Source: Thermococcus eurythermalis
GTDB taxonomy: Archaea > Methanobacteriota_B > Thermococci > Thermococcales > Thermococcaceae
Reading direction: 5' to 3'
NCBI RefSeq assembly: GCF_000769655.1
Contig: NZ_CP008887.1
Location: 744,001 to 808,000, forward strand
DNA: 64,000 bases
Under the pieces are notes generated by a model. The model was not told the DNA's origin. It saw nothing but the letters and a program-made list of their open reading frames with translations, and made no database searches. Below are positions 1-7,421 of the stretch, piece by piece. The position numbers were made by a program, and so were the translations under genes. How positions within the stretch are numbered: position 1 is the stretch's first letter; the number at the start of each line of letters is the position of its first letter.

Positions 1-91
1 TGCGAGTTTTGATGGGGCTTTCTAACTAAATAGTGAATTATCCTGAGTGAGAACTCCTTTAGAGGCTTTGTAAAGGGGTTTAACCTAAAAA

Positions 92-108
92 GACGCCCTT
101 CGGGCGTC
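92..108. terminator. Strong GC hairpin, possible terminator
   Basis: GACGCCC and GGGCGTC form a perfect 7-bp stem around a TTC loop. No T-tract follows and no gene end is visible upstream inside the window, so terminator is only one reading; it could also be a processing signal or a repeat. Confidence 0.3.
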
Positions 109-221
109 AATGGAGAGTAAACCCCCTTAATAAGCCCGGATTTTGTTCATTGTTCTCATTAAAAATAGGTTCTCAAAAGAAAGAAAACCAAACTTCCAAA
201 CACCACAATGCAAAGAGCTAC

Positions 222-264
222 GAACTTTTGGTGAAGCTTTTTCCAAAAGCTTCAGCGCTGGCGG
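222..264. repeat. Dispersed hairpin repeat, copy 1
   Basis: Contains a perfect 9-3-9 inverted repeat (GAAGCTTTT 233-241, AAAAGCTTC 245-253) followed by CAGCGCTGGCGG. The tail AAGCTTCAGCGC(C/T)GGC recurs at 50227 and the hairpin scheme at 483-506. The forward frame reads FGEAFSKSFSAGG, so the repeat can look coding. Function unknown; similar elements appear to be scattered in Thermococcus intergenic DNA, which is recollection rather than a search. Confidence 0.5.
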
Positions 265-475
265 AAAAGATGTGCCTTTCTGAAAATTGCCAGTTTTAGA
301 AGGGGATTTCTACTAGATTTGCTTCATCTGTGAGTGTTTCACTTGGAAAAGGCGCCTGAATGGCGCGTTTTTGAATTAAACCCCTTTCAATTGGCCATTT
401 AACGTCAAACCCGCTTTAGGCCACGGCCCCTTGAAAGGCATGTCCTCCTCACAACCCTTTAGGACAGTTGGAACC

Positions 476-510
476 CTTTGGTCAAGCTTTGCGCAAGCAA
501 AGCTTGCGGG
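476..510. repeat. Dispersed hairpin repeat, copy 2
   Basis: A perfect 10-bp inverted repeat (CAAGCTTTGC 483-492, GCAAAGCTTG 497-506) encloses a GCAA loop and directly precedes the TATA box of tRNA-Gln. The preceding CTTTGGT matches copy 1 (CTTTTGGT), and one frame reads FGQALRKQSLRG, resembling copy 1. Confidence 0.5.
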
Positions 511-518
511 GAGTAAAA

Positions 519-527
519 TTTATAAAT
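519..527 (+). promoter_or_regulatory. TATA box of tRNA-Gln
   Basis: TTTATAAAT lies about 31 nt upstream of the mature tRNA 5' end, the normal archaeal spacing for a short 5' leader. Confidence 0.75.
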
Positions 528-553
528 CCCCCATTGAACCTATCAACGGGCAC

Positions 554-629
554 AGCCCCGTGGTGTAGCGGCCAAGCATGCGGGACTCTGGATCCCGCGA
601 CCGGGGTTCGAATCCCCGCGGGGCTACCA
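554..629 (+). tRNA. tRNA-Gln (CTG)
   Basis: A full cloverleaf can be drawn. The acceptor stem pairs AGCCCCG with CGGGGCT, the anticodon loop is CTCTGGA (anticodon CTG, reading CAG), the T arm is CGGGG-TTCGAAT-CCCCG, the discriminator is A, and CCA is encoded. There is no intron. It stands alone behind its own TATA box. Confidence 0.95.
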
Positions 630-721
630 TCGTTCAAGGGCTCCAGAACCCCGAACCCCCTCTCTTAAACCCTTCTCGAACCTCATGTTATACATCAAGA
701 TGTACCTTTTCCCTTTGCGGT

Positions 722-860
722 TTATCCAATCCTAAGCCCGTTTTTGGCTATAATCTCTTTAATGCTTTCAGTAACCGGGTTACGTGTTCTTGTTTCGAGT
801 CTTCTCTGGATAATATCCAAATGAAGTTTTGGTCGAGTATCTGCCTCACCCGTTCCTCAC
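722..860 (-). pseudogene. Possible gene remnant, C-terminal piece
   Basis: On the minus strand about 45 codons read without a stop. They end ESIKEIIAKNGLRIG-stop and include LHLDIIQRRLETRTRNP. The composition (charged helix, then a terminal IIAKNGL) looks like a real protein tail rather than random DNA. The frame is closed upstream by TGA and no start or RBS is visible. I read it as a decayed gene fragment; the family is unrecognised. The rest of 630-1018 holds only the next gene's promoter. Confidence 0.35.
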
Positions 861-954
861 AGAGAAAAGAGCTGTTTGATGGTCGGCCGGGGAAATACGG
901 GCTTGTTATTCCTTTATTTTCCTTAAACTTCTATATTCGAACTTTTTAGGTAGG

Positions 955-962
955 TTTAAATA
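955..962 (+). promoter_or_regulatory. TATA box and leader hairpin of winged-helix operon
   Basis: TTTAAATA is followed at about the transcription start by a GGCTGG/CCAGCC hairpin (986-1004), and then a GGGAGG ribosome-binding site 7-9 nt before the ATG. Confidence 0.65.
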
Positions 963-1018
963 CTACCCCCCCGTATTTTTGTTGAGGCTGGCCTTACTCC
1001 AGCCGGGAGGTCCTAGTC

Positions 1019-1225
1019 ATGAGAGATAACTTCGAGAGTGAGATTGTCGACATGCTCCGCGAGGGGGAGCTGAGCGTTGCGTTCATTACCCGTTTCCTCA
1101 CGGAGCGGGGGTTCGACGTAACCAGGCAGAGGGTCGAGCGCACACTTAGGCGGCTGGTTGGGGAGGGAAAGGTGGAGTTCAGGGTCGGCAATAACGGAAG
1201 AAAGCAGTATCGGTTGGCACGGTGA
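1019..1225 (+). CDS. Small winged-helix DNA-binding protein
   Basis: A 68-residue protein, almost entirely one helix-turn-helix domain: helix 1 around residues 5-14, the turn and recognition helix in RGFDVTRQRVERTLRRL, and a C-terminal wing (VEFRVGNNGRKQYRLAR). The ATG follows a GGGAGG site. It sits just upstream of a second winged-helix gene and is probably co-transcribed with it. Likely a transcription regulator; its target is unknown, and the surface-filament operon 0.7 kb downstream is one candidate. No exact family name is recognised. Confidence 0.8.
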   Translation: MRDNFESEIVDMLREGELSVAFITRFLTERGFDVTRQRVERTLRRLVGEGKVEFRVGNNGRKQYRLAR

Positions 1226-1230
1226 TTGCC

Positions 1231-1662
1231 ATGGGAACTTCCTCGGTCATACTCGGAAACAGCAGGAGGATGCTCATGATAGAGTACCTCAAGAAGTCCG
1301 ATGGCCGGGCAGAGCTGAGGGAAATGGTGGAATACATCGCGGAGAACGAGGGGAACACCGACAGGAAGCACAGAAAGAGCGTGTACGTCAGCCTCGTTCA
1401 GACACATATCCCAAAACTTGAGCGTGAGGGCGTCATAACGTTCCGACACGGTGTCGTGACCCTTGTAAAGGTTCCTGACGACGTTACGGTCTATATGGAG
1501 ACGGTCAAAAAGAACGACATAAGCTGGAGCTCTTTTTACGTGGGGCTCTCGCTGATATTCCTCATACTTGCCGTTTCACTCAACGACCTTTATCTTGCCA
1601 TGGCCTCGCTGGTTTACGCTGGTGTTGGCGTTATCCACCACAGGAAAATGAAGCGCATTTAG
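1231..1662 (+). CDS. Winged-helix protein with two C-terminal membrane helices
   Basis: 143 residues. The first ~85 form a winged-helix domain of the archaeal DUF7344 type, starting NSRRMLMIEYL and containing IPKLEREGVITFRHG. Two hydrophobic helices follow (about 92-108 and 112-127), ending HHRKMKRI. I chose the ATG at 1231 because GGTGAT lies 4-9 nt upstream; a GTG nine bases earlier overlaps the preceding gene. A membrane-tethered DNA-binding protein is plausible. Its pairing with the preceding soluble winged-helix protein suggests a joint regulatory unit, by inference only. Confidence 0.75.
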   Translation: MGTSSVILGNSRRMLMIEYLKKSDGRAELREMVEYIAENEGNTDRKHRKSVYVSLVQTHIPKLEREGVITFRHGVVTLVKVPDDVTVYMETVKKNDISWSSFYVGLSLIFLILAVSLNDLYLAMASLVYAGVGVIHHRKMKRI

Positions 1663-1712
1663 GCCTTCTTTTCTTGGGTAACCTACCATTACCTGCAGTT
1701 AACCCGACATTT

Positions 1713-1720
1713 CATATATA
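1713..1720 (+). promoter_or_regulatory. TATA box of surface-protein operon
   Basis: CATATATA predicts transcription from about 1743-1746, leaving an unusually long leader of about 140 nt before the first ATG at 1884. Confidence 0.6.
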
Positions 1721-1744
1721 CCCCAACGGCTCAAGGGATTAGTG

Positions 1745-1883
1745 AGCAACCCGCAAGGGGTTGCAGAGGCACTGCGTTGAGTTCACCGTTGCAGTGGTTG
1801 TTGAGTGTCCGAGGTCAGGGATGAACCTTCACTCTCACCGCTGGCTTCTCTGCCACAGTGCCTCCAATTCGGAGGCGAAAAAA
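1745..1883 (+). promoter_or_regulatory. Structured 5' leader that sequesters the RBS
   Basis: Three hairpins can be drawn: GCAACCC/GGGTTGC (1746-1764), CACTGC/GCAGTG (1770-1796), and GCCTCC-AATTC-GGAGGC (1860-1876). The last buries the GGAGGC ribosome-binding site of the gene at 1884. Most genes here have leaders of 0-30 nt, so this is exceptional. It could be a translational switch or binding site for an RNA-binding protein. Confidence 0.5.
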
Positions 1884-2477
1884 ATGAGAAAGAATCTTGC
1901 CTTAGGAATTTTTGGCCTGTTGGTGGCCTTTGGTCTCGTGTTAGGGGCTGGAGCCAACTTCAGGGACTACAACGCTGACAGGAGTGTCCACTGGGACATC
2001 GTCAGCGATGATACTGAACTCATTGACCTGACGCCCATTCAGCCCTACGCGTACATAAACGATGGTGGCGTGCTGGTTGTTGACATAAGCCCGAACAACC
2101 CGAACTATCCAGGCTACGGCCAGGGCCTGAGCCCGAACTCGGAGTACAACTTCGACGAGGTCTTTGAGGTAAGCAATGACCTTTGGGAGGACAACATGAC
2201 CATCGTTGTCAGGATTACCAACGCCAACACCGCGATACAGTTCTACGGCGCGGACCACGACATTCACTATGTTGATAACGGACAGGTAGTCTACGCCAGC
2301 GATATGGCCAAGAACGACGTCTGCTTTGTCCTTGATCCTGGAGATGCCGTTAAGGTCGGTATGGACTTCACCGTTGGGAACTCACTCCCAGGAGACACCG
2401 AGAGCAGCAGCATACACATCCAGGCCTACAGGCTCGGAACCGAGCCGGCGGAACTAGTTGGCAAGTGCGGTCAGTGA
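1884..2477 (+). CDS. DUF1102 exported protein, TasA/camelysin-like, copy A
   Basis: 197 residues. A hydrophobic signal peptide (residues 2-24) ends AGA before a mature N-terminus NFRDYNADR. The body has the DUF1102 pattern: DDTELIDLTPIQPYA, then a beta-rich domain. The start at 1884 is set by GGAGGCG; the longer frame back to 1761 lacks a signal. The neighbour downstream is a paralog and the third gene is a SipW-type peptidase, the arrangement seen for TasA/CalY filament proteins in bacteria. I infer a surface fibre or S-layer-associated subunit. Function is not proven. Confidence 0.8.
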   Translation: MRKNLALGIFGLLVAFGLVLGAGANFRDYNADRSVHWDIVSDDTELIDLTPIQPYAYINDGGVLVVDISPNNPNYPGYGQGLSPNSEYNFDEVFEVSNDLWEDNMTIVVRITNANTAIQFYGADHDIHYVDNGQVVYASDMAKNDVCFVLDPGDAVKVGMDFTVGNSLPGDTESSSIHIQAYRLGTEPAELVGKCGQ

Positions 2478-2491
2478 AGGAGGCGTGAAAA

Positions 2492-3028
2492 ATGAACAAG
2501 CTATTTGGATTGGCTTTATTGATGGTTGGAATGCTCCTGGCTGTTGGAGCCGGAGCAAACTTCAGGTATTACTCTGCCGATAGGCAGACGAGCTTTGATG
2601 TTGTCACAGACGACAATGAGCTGATTGACCTTACTGCCCTCCAGCCCTACGTGACCTATGATGCCGGTAAGCTTTACGTCGACATCAGCCAGTACAACCC
2701 GAACCACCCAACTGGTGGGGGAACGGGTATGAGCCCGAACACCACCTATGTCTTCGAAGAGATGTTCCAGGTAAGCAACGAGCTCTGGGAGAACAACGAA
2801 ACCACCTATCCGATATGCGTCACCATAAAGACCGAGCACGATGATGTGATGATCTTCGCGGGCGACTACGACAGCCCGATAGCCGGACCCGCCAGCAACA
2901 TCCAGTTCACCGTCGAGCATGGGAACCCGATTCCGATTGGAATGATATTCGACAACACAAACTCAACAATTGGGCAGTACCAGTTCCAGATGAGCATTGA
3001 GGCAGTTGCCGGAGCTTGCAACCAGTGA
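2492..3028 (+). CDS. DUF1102 exported protein, TasA/camelysin-like, copy B
   Basis: 178 residues, a paralog of the preceding gene. It has a signal peptide (about 3-22) ending AGA and a mature start NFRYYSADR, followed by DDNELIDLTALQPY and SPNTTYVFEEMFQVSNELWENN. Only 14 nt separate it from copy A and it has its own GGAGGCGTGAAAA ribosome-binding site. Several N-x-S/T sites suit a glycosylated surface protein. A two-component fibre (major plus accessory subunit, as with TasA/TapA) is possible but inferred. Confidence 0.8.
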   Translation: MNKLFGLALLMVGMLLAVGAGANFRYYSADRQTSFDVVTDDNELIDLTALQPYVTYDAGKLYVDISQYNPNHPTGGGTGMSPNTTYVFEEMFQVSNELWENNETTYPICVTIKTEHDDVMIFAGDYDSPIAGPASNIQFTVEHGNPIPIGMIFDNTNSTIGQYQFQMSIEAVAGACNQ

Positions 3029-3074
3029 TTTCTTTTCGGGGGCCTTTGCCCCACCCCTTTGAGGGGGAGTTGTC

Positions 3075-4133
3075 ATGAAAAAAATACTAGAGTTAACCTT
3101 TGCTCTCACTGTAATTGTATTTCTCGTCGGCTCGTTAGCGGGCTTTTTCCTGGACAGGCCCGTGTTTCTGTCGTACGCTTACTCCGACAGCATGACGCCC
3201 ACGATCAACAGGGGCGACCTGTTCTTGATTAACCCCTTCGCGGGAAACTTTGACGTTGGTGATATCATAGTCTTCCATCGGCGCGACGGCTGGACTGTCC
3301 ACAGGGTCTTCGCGGTTACGGAGGAAGGCTTCATAACCAAGGGCGATAACAACGTCGCTACCGACCAGCAGGACGGCCTCTACCCGCCTGTAAACCGGTC
3401 TGACGTCGTCGGAAAGGTTGTCGTCCTCTTTGGCAGGCCTCTCGTCATTAGGGGGGGAGGGGACTTGATCCAGTCCTTGAGGGCGAGGCTGAGCAATGTC
3501 TACGCGGTGGCGGTTCTGCTAATCGTTGGGGCGTTCCTGACGTTTTCAGGGGGCTCTAAACGGAAAAAGAGGGTTAAGTATTACAGGGTGAGCGTCAAGA
3601 CCCTCTACGCCGTTGTGTCGGTCTTTATAATTGCGGGCTTCCTGTCTGTAACGGTGGCTTCATGGGGGACTCTGGCGTTTACGTACTCCTCAACGCTCGC
3701 AGGGGGGCAAAGGGAGGGCTGGTACCTGCCCGGCTCGACGTTTGAGAGGAACCTGAGCGTCGAGAACAAGGCCTTGTACCCGTTCTACTACTTCCTGAGT
3801 GGCGGAAGCGAGAGGGCCCAGATTCTGGGGCCGACGTTTTTCCGCATTGGGGGCGGTTCAAGCGTCGAAGTTCCAGTCCACGTCACCGTTCCGGAGGACA
3901 CGAGGATTTACCGCGAGGAGTTCCAGGTGAGGTCTTACCCTGCCGTGCTTCCCGCATCACTCGTGGCTTTCCTCTACTCATTCAGCCCTTATCTTCCGCT
4001 GGTCGCCTACGTCATTGTCCTCTCGGGGGCGCTCCTGGTATTTTACCGCCTTGCGGGGATTTCAGAGGGAGACGTCTTTAGAATAAGAAAACGGAGGGGA
4101 AGTATTCTCTCCAAGGTACTCGGAGATGGTTAG
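3075..4133 (+). CDS. SipW-type signal peptidase I with large C-terminal extension
   Basis: 352 residues. After an N-terminal anchor (about 5-25) comes the peptidase core: catalytic Ser39 in YSDSMTP, His76 in TVHRV (archaeal/ER-type Ser-His instead of Ser-Lys), and Asp91 in TKGDNN. Further membrane segments lie near 142-158, 178-200 and 300-326. Residues ~205-290 form an extracytoplasmic beta domain not found in minimal peptidases. Placement between DUF1102 genes and two more exported proteins points to a dedicated processing enzyme for this operon. It overlaps the next gene by 8 bp. Confidence 0.88.
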   Translation: MKKILELTFALTVIVFLVGSLAGFFLDRPVFLSYAYSDSMTPTINRGDLFLINPFAGNFDVGDIIVFHRRDGWTVHRVFAVTEEGFITKGDNNVATDQQDGLYPPVNRSDVVGKVVVLFGRPLVIRGGGDLIQSLRARLSNVYAVAVLLIVGAFLTFSGGSKRKKRVKYYRVSVKTLYAVVSVFIIAGFLSVTVASWGTLAFTYSSTLAGGQREGWYLPGSTFERNLSVENKALYPFYYFLSGGSERAQILGPTFFRIGGGSSVEVPVHVTVPEDTRIYREEFQVRSYPAVLPASLVAFLYSFSPYLPLVAYVIVLSGALLVFYRLAGISEGDVFRIRKRRGSILSKVLGDG

Positions 4134-5037
4134 CATGAGGAAATTTATGCTCCTTACGGCCTTCCTCCTCGGACTGGTTCTGATAGTGGGTTCGAGCGGG
4201 AATTTTCGGGCTTATACCGCTAAAAGAAATGCTGAGTTTGATATCGTAAGTGGGAACGACTCTTACATAGGCTGTCGCTGTTTGCAGTGGCCAATTTCCG
4301 TTAACGCGGGCTCCAGCGTGGAGTTTACTGCCCTAACAGTTGAAAACCGGATGGACAGGCCAATAACGTTCCACGTTGAGGGCGACTACTCGGCGCTTCC
4401 AGAGGGCATCAGCGGAAGCATTGACGGTTCCGTTTACACCCTTGAGCCTGGAGACTCGGCCCCCATCATGGGTACATTCTCCGCTGACGGTTACGTTGGA
4501 GACGGCGCCTACGAGGTGCCCCTCACGGTCTACGCGGACTGGGACGGGGGGAGTGCAAAGATTGAGACTTGCTCCATGAACGTAACGTCCATCGGGGGCC
4601 CCACGATAAAGAAAGAGCTCCTCTCTGGGAACACTGAAGTGCCCCTCTACACGTACCAGCAGTGGGTGTTCAGGATAACGGTCACGAACCATGGTGCCGC
4701 AAGAAACCTAACGATAAAGGACGTTGTAGGGGGAGAGTTTGAGATAGACTCAATATCCCCGAGCGCTGGAAATTACACGGTAAACCAGCACGGAGCTTCT
4801 ACCCACATTCTATGGGACGTTGAGCTGAGCGCCGGTGGGAGCGCTTACCTGAACGTGACGGTGCACACCAAGATTAACCCCGCGGGAAAACAGGAGTTCA
4901 CCTCGTGCGGAACCTACAGCCTGAACGATGGGGCTGAAATCCTCGGCTACGGCATCGTCAGCGACGGCATTCTCATTAGAGCGGTCTGGGGGGAAGACGA
5001 TGACTCAGACGAAAACTGTAGCTCAGGGGGTTGTTGA
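4126..5037 (+). CDS. Exported surface protein with mature NFR motif and beta-sandwich repeats
   Basis: 303 residues. The signal peptide (about 5-23) ends GSSG before NFRAYTAKR, matching the mature start (NFR-x-Y-x-A-x-R) of both DUF1102 proteins although the rest differs. Residues ~55-150 and ~165-270 look like Ig-like/DUF11-type beta domains (VTNHGAARNLTIKDV). The C-terminus is acidic and Cys-containing (EDDDSDENCSSGGC). It may be a cell-wall anchor, adaptor or minor subunit of the same fibre. No named family is certain. Confidence 0.75.
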   Translation: MVSMRKFMLLTAFLLGLVLIVGSSGNFRAYTAKRNAEFDIVSGNDSYIGCRCLQWPISVNAGSSVEFTALTVENRMDRPITFHVEGDYSALPEGISGSIDGSVYTLEPGDSAPIMGTFSADGYVGDGAYEVPLTVYADWDGGSAKIETCSMNVTSIGGPTIKKELLSGNTEVPLYTYQQWVFRITVTNHGAARNLTIKDVVGGEFEIDSISPSAGNYTVNQHGASTHILWDVELSAGGSAYLNVTVHTKINPAGKQEFTSCGTYSLNDGAEILGYGIVSDGILIRAVWGEDDDSDENCSSGGC

Positions 5038-5039
5038 TT

Positions 5040-6002
5040 ATGAAAAAATCCGATAAAAAGCGTGCAATCTTGGCTGGCCTCGCCCTTTCGGTTTCCCTTG
5101 CCGTAATCTTTGCCCTGTATTCGGGCGTTGCCTACTCCAGGGAGCCCGTAACGGTGGATGCGACCTACTCCGAGGCCTACCTGCAGGAAGGGCACTTCAC
5201 TGCTTACGGCCTGTTCTCCAACGAGACCATCTACAAGAACGGGACTTCCCTGGAGTACTACCCCTCCAAAATAACCGACGCGATAGTGGGAAGCTGCAAG
5301 TTTTCGTCGGACGGCGCCAGCGGGAGCTACGAGGCCACGCTCCACGTCAACTACTACGTAACCTCCGGCAAGAAGAAAGTCTACCTCGTTAACGACACAG
5401 AACTCCTCGCCAGGGACACCTTCACGGGGTCCTTTGAGGTTCCCGTTGAACTGAACTTCACTGAGATGGACTCGAGACTCAAGATGGTTCGGGAGGGAAC
5501 CGGCCTGTACCGCGCCGAGAGGGAGGTTTACGTCCTCGTGAAAGTCATGCCCTCCGGACAGGAGCCGTTCACCCAGGACATCAGGCTGAATCAGGACTCA
5601 TCGGGGATGCTGTACTTCAGCGGGGCTGACAAGGAGTATAAGAAGGTAGTGAGGAGCGTTGAGACTACAACCAACTCACTGTCTTTCCTCGGTGCTGACG
5701 TCGGCGTTTCAACTGCCAGAACTGTATTCCCTGCAGTGGCGCTCCTCTTCGCGATTCCTCCAGCAGGTTTCGTCTACGCCAAACGTGAGAAGAAGCCGAA
5801 GTCCAGGGAGCTTACCGCCCTGAAAAAGTATACCGTTGAGGGGACTCCCCCAGAAGGAAAGCGCGTTGAGCTGTCCTCACCTGCTGACCTTAAGAGGGTT
5901 TTCGAGCTGGTTGACAGGCCCGTGGTTCACTACCGTGACGGCGGTGCCGATGTCTACGCGATAGCGGACGGCGGAACCGTTTACGAGTACCGGGCGAATT
6001 AG
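5040..6002 (+). CDS. DUF5305-like membrane-anchored extracellular protein
   Basis: 320 residues: an N-terminal membrane helix (about 9-28), a long extracytoplasmic beta domain (30-220), a second helix near 228-248, then a basic cytoplasmic tail of about 70 residues ending YADGGTVYEYRA-like. The topology and the SYEATLHVNYYVTSGKKK region recall DUF5305, a family often seen beside archaeal signal peptidases. The ATG at 5040 follows GGGGGT. It is the last gene of the surface operon and may be an assembly or anchoring factor. Confidence 0.7.
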   Translation: MKKSDKKRAILAGLALSVSLAVIFALYSGVAYSREPVTVDATYSEAYLQEGHFTAYGLFSNETIYKNGTSLEYYPSKITDAIVGSCKFSSDGASGSYEATLHVNYYVTSGKKKVYLVNDTELLARDTFTGSFEVPVELNFTEMDSRLKMVREGTGLYRAEREVYVLVKVMPSGQEPFTQDIRLNQDSSGMLYFSGADKEYKKVVRSVETTTNSLSFLGADVGVSTARTVFPAVALLFAIPPAGFVYAKREKKPKSRELTALKKYTVEGTPPEGKRVELSSPADLKRVFELVDRPVVHYRDGGADVYAIADGGTVYEYRAN

Positions 6003-6017
6003 CCCGGACACCAACAA

Positions 6018-6026
6018 CTTTAAAAG
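6018..6026 (+). promoter_or_regulatory. TATA box of ppa
   Basis: CTTTAAAAG lies 53-61 nt upstream of the ppa ATG, giving a leader of about 25-30 nt that includes the GGTGGT ribosome-binding site. Confidence 0.65.
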
Positions 6027-6078
6027 CTTAAGCTAAAAGCCACCTTAGGAGTTCTAAAAGGGTTAGAGGTGGTTAGAG

Positions 6079-6615
6079 ATGAACCCGTTCCACGAGCTTG
6101 AGCCCGGACCGGAGGTTCCAGAGGTCGTTTACGCTCTCATAGAGATTCCGAAGGGAAGCAGGAACAAGTACGAGCTTGACAAGAAGACCGGCCTGCTTAA
6201 GCTTGACCGCGTCCTCTACAGCCCGTTCTTCTACCCGGTGGACTACGGAATAATCCCCCAGACCTGGTACGACGACGGCGACCCCTTCGACATCATGGTC
6301 ATCATGCGCGAGCCCGTTTACCCGCTCACCATCATCGAGGCCAGGCCGATAGGCATCATGAAGATGGAGGACTCCGGAGATAAGGACTGGAAGGTTCTCG
6401 CCGTTCCGGTCGAGGACCCGTACTTCAAGGACTGGAAGGACATCGACGACGTTCCCAAGGCCTTCCTCGACGAGATTGCCCACTTCTTCCAGCGCTACAA
6501 GGAGCTCCAGGGCAAGGTCACCAAGATTGAGGGCTGGGGCAACGCCGAGGAGGCCAAGAAGGAAATCCTCCGCGCCATCGAGCTCTACAAGGAGAAGTTC
6601 GGTAAGAAGGAGTGA
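6079..6615 (+). CDS. ppa: Inorganic pyrophosphatase
   Basis: 178 residues, the usual length for the soluble family I enzyme, which splits PPi to two phosphates and pulls biosynthetic reactions forward. The metal-binding signature is present: DGDPFDIMV around residues 65-73, with [11 protein letters not shown] near the N-terminus and [11 protein letters not shown] mid-protein. It has its own promoter, then overlaps or closely precedes the RNA polymerase subunit gene 32 nt downstream. Confidence 0.97.
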   Translation: MNPFHELEPGPEVPEVVYALIEIPKGSRNKYELDKKTGLLKLDRVLYSPFFYPVDYGIIPQTWYDDGDPFDIMVIMREPVYPLTIIEARPIGIMKMEDSGDKDWKVLAVPVEDPYFKDWKDIDDVPKAFLDEIAHFFQRYKELQGKVTKIEGWGNAEEAKKEILRAIELYKEKFGKKE

Positions 6616-6647
6616 TTTTCCCTTCAATTCTTTTTGGAGGTCTGGCC

Positions 6648-7214
6648 ATGTACAAGCTTTTGACCGTTAAGGACGTTGTCAGAATCCCGCCCGTGATGTT
6701 CACGATGGACCCCAAGGAGGCCGCAAAGCTCGTCCTCAAGGAGACCTACGAGGGCATCTACGACAGGGACGAGGGAGTCGTCCTCGCCATCCTCGATGTC
6801 CACGAGGTCAGCCAGGGAGTCGTTGTGCCCGGCGACGGAGCCACCTACCACGAGGTCACCTTCGACGTCCTCGTCTGGAAGCCCGAGAACGGGGAGGTCG
6901 TTGAGGGAGAGGTCGTCGAGATGATGCCCTACGGTGCGTTCATAAGGATCGGCCCGATGGACGGCCTCGTCCACATAAGCCAGCTCATGGACGACTACGT
7001 CGTCTTCGACGAGAAGAACAGGCAGTTCATAGGCAAGGAAACCAACCGCGTCCTCAAGCTCGGCGACTACGTCAGGGCCAGGATAATCGGCATCAGCGTC
7101 AAGAGCAAGGTCATCAGGGAGAACAAGATCAACATGACGATGCGCCAGCCCGGCCTTGGAAAGTTTGAGTGGATTGAGCAGGAAAAGAAGAAGGCCCACG
7201 GGGAGGCTGAGTGA
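6648..7214 (+). CDS. rpoE: RNA polymerase subunit Rpo7 (RpoE')
   Basis: 188 residues. The N-terminal RNP-like domain (MYKLLTVKDVVRIPP) is followed by an S1/OB domain from about 80 (VVEGEVVEMMPYGAFIRIGPMDGLVHIS). It forms the polymerase stalk with Rpo4, binding exiting RNA. The start at 6648 is fixed by GGAGGT and by homology. It begins a translation/transcription operon (Spt4, dephospho-CoA kinase, eS24, eS31), the conserved archaeal arrangement. Confidence 0.96.
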   Translation: MYKLLTVKDVVRIPPVMFTMDPKEAAKLVLKETYEGIYDRDEGVVLAILDVHEVSQGVVVPGDGATYHEVTFDVLVWKPENGEVVEGEVVEMMPYGAFIRIGPMDGLVHISQLMDDYVVFDEKNRQFIGKETNRVLKLGDYVRARIIGISVKSKVIRENKINMTMRQPGLGKFEWIEQEKKKAHGEAE

Positions 7215-7216
7215 AG

Positions 7217-7420
7217 ATGGCCAAGGAGAGGGCCTGCAGGCACTGCCACTACATAACGACCGAGGACAGGTGCCCTGTCTGCGGTAGCAGGGACCTTAGC
7301 GACGAGTGGTTCGACCTCGTCATAATCCTCGACACCGAGAGCAGGATTGCAAAGAAGCTCCGCGAGAGCATACCCGAGGCGGCTAAAGTTCCGGGCAAAT
7401 ACGCCATAAGGGTCAGGTGA
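7217..7420 (+). CDS. spt4: Transcription elongation factor Spt4 (RpoE'')
   Basis: 67 residues. A four-cysteine zinc site (CRHCHYI at residues 7-13 and CPVCGSRD at 20-27) is followed by the Spt5-binding strand. It partners Spt5 as the processivity clamp of RNA polymerase. I start at the ATG 7217 (MAKERACRHC) by comparison with the family; an in-frame GTG lies six bases earlier. The helix near residues 41-55 is a few residues longer than I recall for the Pyrococcus protein. Confidence 0.95.
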   Translation: MAKERACRHCHYITTEDRCPVCGSRDLSDEWFDLVIILDTESRIAKKLRESIPEAAKVPGKYAIRVR

Positions 7421-7421
7421 G

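Larger units (their letters stand above)
1..553. other. Gene-free stretch upstream of tRNA-Gln
   Basis: No convincing gene lies here. It holds one plain hairpin (92-108), two copies of a hairpin-forming dispersed repeat (222-264 and 476-510) and the TATA box of the tRNA. All three forward frames at the left edge stop within 30 bases, so a gene tail entering from the left would end there, but it cannot be identified. Confidence 0.5.

Noticed and set aside
578-949. 123-codon frame starting inside tRNA-Gln
   Set aside because: Begins within a tRNA, has a biased Ser/Phe/Cys composition, no RBS, and is antisense to a more protein-like minus-strand remnant.
1761-1883. N-terminal extension of the first DUF1102 gene
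   Set aside because: The 41 extra codons lie in a structured leader, lack an RBS and would bury the signal peptide; the ATG at 1884 has GGAGGCG.
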